Shown here: positions 60,275 to 64,000 of the stretch, piece after piece
Position numbering within the stretch: the first letter of the stretch is position 1
Layout: each line of letters opens with the position of its first letter
Assembly: GCF_016587415.1 (NCBI RefSeq)
Contig: NZ_BNJI01000001.1
Span: 2,891,501-2,955,500 of the forward strand
Direction: 5' to 3'
DNA: 64,000 nucleotides
Source of the DNA: Ktedonobacter sp. SOSP1-85
GTDB lineage: Bacteria; Chloroflexota; Ktedonobacteria; Ktedonobacterales; Ktedonobacteraceae
Position numbers and translations under genes: made by a program
The notes under the pieces: model-generated
The model's input: only the letters and a program-made list of their open reading frames with translations
Database searches by the model: none
What the model was told of the DNA's origin: nothing

Positions 60275-60304
60275 CCCTCATAGCCTAATGCAAGAAGAAT
60301 ACCT

Positions 60305-60835
60305 ATGAAGAAGAGACGTGTTCCACATAGCCCTCAGCCTAACCAATGGCTCTTTACCTGTCCAATCAATACATTAACAAGCACCATTGCTGCCACATTG
60401 GGCATGGTCAGTAGTGGTATCACAGAAGTCGACGCGCACACGTGGCAGGGTGAATGGGATATGGCCAACGCCTTTGTGCGCGAATATGGTTATGATGAGC
60501 CCATCCTCTCTGAATTTCGTGAGGGGCACAGAGTAAACTGGGATGCCCTGGAAGACTGGATGTTTATCCGTGCATACATCAATAACGCAACCCCACCAGC
60601 GCCTAATAGCAACTTTGTGGGCGAGCTTCTGGTTATTCGTCGGGTTCGACCAGGGCAAGAAAAAATACTGGCATTTGTAGCCAGTATGGTTGCGGCTCAC
60701 GTGAAGTGGGAGAGCAAACGCCACCATCCTGACCCAGTGCTGGCAGTACGCCCCCTGGCCCTAGTTCTGGAGGGCTGGGAGAAGCCAGCCCTGATCAGGA
60801 GCGATGCTGAATCCTGGATAGTTAATGGGTGGTAA
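60305..60835 (+). CDS. Hypothetical protein
   Basis: A 176-residue soluble protein with no recognised domain. It contains the acidic/aromatic segment EVDAHTWQGEWDMANAFVREYGYDEPILSEF and WESKRHHPDPVLAVRPLALVLEGW, giving an alpha/beta look. The ATG follows GCAAGAAGAATACCT. It begins 30 nt after the CPCC gene and its end overlaps the convergent membrane protein gene by 14 nt. Confidence 0.65.
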   Translation: MKKRRVPHSPQPNQWLFTCPINTLTSTIAATLGMVSSGITEVDAHTWQGEWDMANAFVREYGYDEPILSEFREGHRVNWDALEDWMFIRAYINNATPPAPNSNFVGELLVIRRVRPGQEKILAFVASMVAAHVKWESKRHHPDPVLAVRPLALVLEGWEKPALIRSDAESWIVNGW

Positions 60836-61343
60836 GAGGTAAAGCTGGTTCAAGTTTGTGCCTGGGGATAAGGCAGCCGATCCCCCAGCCAAGCAGTGCT
60901 GAGAACAGCAGATTGGCCCAGACGGCGAAAAACACCAGGGCAGGGGTAATCATGATACCATTGTCGTTAAGGCTCGGGGCCAGCAGACTCACAGGGATAG
61001 AGACCAGTACGCTCACACACGCCATCACCAACGCCCACAATAAAGTTCGGCTCTTCTTCCACGTGCGACGTAACCCCCAGGTGCTGCCAACCGCGACGAG
61101 CATTGCCAGCACATAGGAAAGGAATATCAGTTGGATCAACCACGTCGGGACATGCGTGGTGTAATCAATATACTGTCCATTAAAGACTGATAGAGAGTAT
61201 GGCAGAAACAGCCAACCCCCAAGCAATGGAATCGCGGTATTCAAACTATTCTGCGGGATCGCGATCCCAAGCACAATTCCTACGATCAGAGCCACTAGCA
61301 GTGGTATAATCAGCCACGCATACTTTCGCATATCTTGCAGCAT
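60822..61343 (-). CDS. Hypothetical four-span membrane protein
   Basis: 173 residues with hydrophobic segments at about 9-29, 38-50, 67-90, 101-122 and 133-160. GGAGGG lies just 3 nt before the first ATG, and a second ATG (MRKYAW) with better spacing starts 12 nt later. No family recognised. It is convergent with the 60305 gene. Confidence 0.65.
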   Translation of the reverse strand: MLQDMRKYAWLIIPLLVALIVGIVLGIAIPQNSLNTAIPLLGGWLFLPYSLSVFNGQYIDYTTHVPTWLIQLIFLSYVLAMLVAVGSTWGLRRTWKKSRTLLWALVMACVSVLVSIPVSLLAPSLNDNGIMITPALVFFAVWANLLFSALLGWGIGCLIPRHKLEPALPLTTH

Positions 61344-61486
61344 AATCCCTCCAGATATCTTTTATTATTGCAAGCGGGTAAGAACCTGTAACAAGAATAT
61401 AAGCTCTAAAAAGGAAGAATGTATGGGGCAGATGTCCCATTTGCATACAAGGGTGAGAAACACGAAGAGGCTGAACTTTTCCACGC

Positions 61487-61515
61487 TTGACACGTTTAGC
61501 TATAGAGAATATTTA
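61487..61515 (+). promoter_or_regulatory. Duplicated promoter module, copy 2
   Basis: TTGACA (61487-61492), a 17-nt spacer CGTTTAGCTATAGAGAA, and TATTTA (61510-61515), nearly identical to the module at 59328, with similar upstream bases (CACTTTTCTC versus GAACTTTTCC). Confidence 0.65.
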
Positions 61516-61533
61516 GAAGAATCAAGAGTGACC

Positions 61534-61798
61534 ATGCATTTTGGCCCGCCGCCCCTGCAGGAGGAGCCTGGTAGATGTCCCGTTTACAAGCACTATCTTT
61601 TTCTCCGGCATGGGCGTGGTGTACGTTTATACATCACTAATAGCTTGCAAGATGCCGACACCGATAGCAGGTGTATTTATGAGCAACTCGGGAACTGGTT
61701 CAGGGGCCAGGGTAGTGTCTTCTGTTTTGGCGCTCTTGGTGCTTAATATGCAGGTCATAATTTCTACAAACACAATGCGAAGGAAGAACAATAGATGA
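61534..61798 (+). pseudogene. Possible frameshifted small membrane-protein gene
   Basis: From the ATG at 61534 the frame reads MHFGPPPLQEEPGR, a Pro-rich head, then loses similarity to a membrane protein. The neighbouring frame (about 61585-61795) continues with two hydrophobic stretches, FTSTIFFSGMGVVYVYTSLIA and VVSSVLALLVLNMQVII. A one-base shift near 61585 would join them. The upstream promoter copy supports a once-active gene. Low confidence; it could be chance. Confidence 0.35.
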
Positions 61799-61924
61799 TA
61801 GCTTTAAAATGATTGTATGCCTACTATACATGGATAAAAGCGCTTTTGACAAGTTAAAATGCGCATATAGAAGAAATTGGAAGTGGGTACGTGTTTCTGC
61901 TATGCTATGTCAGGTAGAGTTATC

Positions 61925-61955
61925 GGCACGACGCTGTTGAAGCACGCGTCGTGCC
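61925..61955. repeat. Short hairpin with GCGTC/GACGC motif
   Basis: GGCACGACGC (61925-61934) and GCGTCGTGCC (61946-61955) form a perfect 10-bp stem. Its loop TGTTGAAGCAC resembles the inside of the arms at 43778 and 32911. Confidence 0.6.
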
Positions 61956-62007
61956 ACCCGAATCTACCGTATATCACTGTGGTATTTTTCTGAGCAAGGA
62001 CTTTAGC

Positions 62008-63897
62008 GTGAAAACGACCAGAACAGAACGCCTCGCCCTTCTTCAACATCAGATTGAGCGCCTCGAGGCCCGTCGCGCCAGGCGTGAACTAAAATCAAAC
62101 TACTTCGCCTGGCAGCAGGTCATGGCGCTGTTGCTTGGCTTTGTGATTAGCTTTGTGTTGCTCGCGATCTTTCGCCCGCTGGGTGTGCTAGCCATCCTGG
62201 GCGCCATAGCGTACTTCTACTATTCTCGCAAGCAACAGGTGGCCTACAGCGATAGCGCGCTCAAACTAAAAAACCTGGTACAGTTCTATGAGACGCAGGT
62301 CGCCCGCGCTACGCTGGACTGGGAGCATATTCCCGCTGTGCCAGCCAGGAGCGAGCAATCAGATCATCCCTTTGAGAACGACCTGGATATCTCGGGCGAG
62401 TATTCGCTGCACCAATTGCTTAATACGGCTTTCTCTCATGAGGGTTCGCTGCATCTGCGCAAGTGGCTTTTGCAGCGCGAGCCAGACCTGGAGACCATTC
62501 AGCAGCGCCAGGCCCTGGTGCGTGAACTGACCACACAGACGCGCTTTCGCCACAAGCTGGCCTTTCACTCGCTCTACACAACGCGCTACATGAGCGAACT
62601 CTTTGATGCCAAACGCATCCTGCTCTGGCTGGCCCAGGATGACGCGCCGCGTCCGCCACGCTATAAGTTACTCGTCCCCTGCGTCTTGACGGTGATCCTA
62701 CTCGCATCTCTCCTGCTCTACGCGCTGGGAATATTTCCCGTGATGGTCCCTCTGGTCTCGCTGCTGGTAAGTGTGTCCTGGTCGCTCTTTACGATGCGCG
62801 ACCGCCTGGCTCTCTTCGCGGACTCCTCTTTTATCAGCCAGAGCTTCGCGCAATTGGGGGATATCTTTGGCTACCTGGAGCACTATCCCTATCAGGAGGG
62901 TTCGCGCCTGCAAGAGCTATGCGCGCCCTTCGCGCAGGAGAAAGCCCAGGGTCCTACACACCTCCTGGCACGCCTACGTCGCCTGGCACGCATGGCCACA
63001 TTCTCGCAGGACCAGGTGGGGGCACTCTTCCTGAATGCCATCCTACCGTGGGACGCTTATATCGCAGACCAGCTGGCCCTCTCCAAACAAGTCGCCATTA
63101 CTAACCTGCCTCAGTGGCTCTCGGCCTGGTTTGAGCTGGAGGCGCTCTGCTCATTGGCGAATTTCGCTTATCTCAACCCTGAATACACCCTGCCAGAGGT
63201 AGTCGCCCAGGAGAAGCTGGGAGACGCGCCATTGCTCCAGGGTACGGCACTTGGGCATCCGCTGCTGGAGCCAGAGGGCAAGGTGACTAATGATATCAGC
63301 TTCGCACGTCAGGGCGATGTGATGCTGATTACAGGCTCTAATATGGCGGGGAAAAGCACCTTCCTGCGTACTGTAGGACTCAATCTCTGTCTGGCCTACG
63401 CGGGTGGACCAGTCAATGCGGCCTCGCTGCGTACCACGCTCTTTGAGCTCTGCTGCTGTATCCGCGTCGTGGATTCGGTGACAGATGGCTACTCATACTT
63501 CTACGCCGAGGTGCGACGCCTACGCCAGATTCTCTCGCGCTTGCAGGGCCAGCCACGCTACCCGCTCTTCTTCTTGATTGACGAGATTTTCAAAGGCACC
63601 AATAACCGCGAGCGCCTGATCGGCAGCCACGCCTATATCTATGCCCTGGCGGGCCAGCACTGCCTGGGAGCAATCTCGACGCATGACCTGGAACTGGTCG
63701 CACTCTCTGATGAACTTCCGCAAATCTACAACTATCATTTCCGCGAGCACGTCATCAAAGGCAAAATGAGCTTTGATTACTGCCTGCGTACGGGTCCCTG
63801 CCCCACTTCTAACGCGCTCAAGATCATGCGCCTTGAGGGCCTGCCCATTAGCTGGCCCGGCGCGCCAGCCGTCCCCGCCCAGCTAGAAGAGGTGTAA
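62008..63897 (+). CDS. Membrane-anchored MutS-family ATPase
   Basis: 629 residues from a GTG at 62008, with AAGGA seven bases upstream; this removes an unsupported N-terminal extension. Two membrane spans lie near 40-72 and two more near 220-260. A MutS-like core and ATPase follow: Walker A TGSNMAGKSTFLRTVGL (about 442), Walker B FFLIDEIFKGTNNRERL (about 521) and the H motif ISTHDLELV. The mismatch-binding N-terminal domain of MutS is absent. It belongs to the membrane-associated MutS-related group of unknown function, not to canonical mismatch repair. Confidence 0.88.
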   Translation: MKTTRTERLALLQHQIERLEARRARRELKSNYFAWQQVMALLLGFVISFVLLAIFRPLGVLAILGAIAYFYYSRKQQVAYSDSALKLKNLVQFYETQVARATLDWEHIPAVPARSEQSDHPFENDLDISGEYSLHQLLNTAFSHEGSLHLRKWLLQREPDLETIQQRQALVRELTTQTRFRHKLAFHSLYTTRYMSELFDAKRILLWLAQDDAPRPPRYKLLVPCVLTVILLASLLLYALGIFPVMVPLVSLLVSVSWSLFTMRDRLALFADSSFISQSFAQLGDIFGYLEHYPYQEGSRLQELCAPFAQEKAQGPTHLLARLRRLARMATFSQDQVGALFLNAILPWDAYIADQLALSKQVAITNLPQWLSAWFELEALCSLANFAYLNPEYTLPEVVAQEKLGDAPLLQGTALGHPLLEPEGKVTNDISFARQGDVMLITGSNMAGKSTFLRTVGLNLCLAYAGGPVNAASLRTTLFELCCCIRVVDSVTDGYSYFYAEVRRLRQILSRLQGQPRYPLFFLIDEIFKGTNNRERLIGSHAYIYALAGQHCLGAISTHDLELVALSDELPQIYNYHFREHVIKGKMSFDYCLRTGPCPTSNALKIMRLEGLPISWPGAPAVPAQLEEV

Positions 63898-63960
63898 GTG
63901 TGAAAGGAAATGCAGTGGCGAGTTGGCTTTGCTAGCTCGCCACTGCACTTCCTTTCACAC
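63898..63960. terminator. 25-bp hairpin after the MutS-like gene
   Basis: Arms 63898-63922 and 63936-63960 pair over 25 bp with one mismatch and a 13-nt loop, starting directly after the stop codon. No U-tract. Confidence 0.65.
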
Positions 63961-64000
63961 CTGGTCCTATGGTAGTTGCGTTTGCTATTCTTTGTCCGTT

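Larger units (their letters stand above)
61344..62007. other. Region upstream of the MutS-like gene with decayed ORF
   Basis: 664 bp. It contains promoter copy 2 (61487), an apparent decayed membrane-protein gene (61534-61798) and a short hairpin (61925-61955) before the MutS-like start. Confidence 0.5.

Overview
The window reads as chromosomal DNA of a Gram-positive-like, moderately GC-rich bacterium. The gene set suggests a Chloroflexota lineage, most likely class Ktedonobacteria. The pointers are an unbroken rpoB-rpoC-rpsL-rpsG-fusA-tuf-S10/spc order, an HspR-type heat-shock repressor beside grpE and dnaJ, GTG and TTG starts on conserved genes, RNase J with FtsK/SpoIIIE, triple-FHA ABC transporters and many intergenic palindromes. 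The assignment is inference from gene content; no 16S gene is present.

Region 1 (1-19.1 kb, all minus strand) is transcription and translation core: rpoB, rpoC, rpsL, rpsG, fusA, tuf, rpsJ, rplC, rplD, rplW, rplB, rpsS, rplV, rpsC, rplP, rpmC and the 5' part of rpsQ. Unusually, several spacers in this supercluster are 300-650 bp, and some hold a small cloverleaf-shaped repeat. S3, L3 and RpoC carry lineage-type extensions or insertions.

Region 2 (19-26 kb) holds an orphan membrane protein, a cysteine synthase, a single-domain response regulator, an Rrf2 regulator with three cysteines, and an OmpR-type response regulator/histidine kinase pair. Region 3 (26-38 kb) holds a zinc alcohol dehydrogenase with a long acidic tail, a membrane-anchored GH3 enzyme, the grpE-dnaJ-hspR stress cluster with a HAIR-like operator over the grpE promoter, HD protein-scpA, and an MBL hydrolase-site-2 protease pair. 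Region 4 (38-51 kb) holds a triple-FHA ABC exporter, coaBC, an AIM24 protein, a Nudix-membrane protein-MEDS operon, and a PAS/GAF kinase-response regulator-UroD-like group. Region 5 (51-64 kb) holds trmD, ftsK, a beta-propeller-like membrane protein, RNase J, tRNA-Phe, a patch of small accessory genes including one split by a 229-bp MITE, and a membrane-anchored MutS-family ATPase.

The most unusual signal is in the non-coding DNA. There are (i) many perfect or near-perfect hairpins with 16-35 bp stems and loops of 0-4 nt, each with its own arm sequence; (ii) a 165-170 bp MITE-like family (five copies) with internal covariation, one copy supplying the trmD stop codon; (iii) a ~55-75 nt cloverleaf repeat (six copies) with compensatory base changes, confined to the first 24 kb; and (iv) a short GCGC/GCGTC hairpin motif found at five places.
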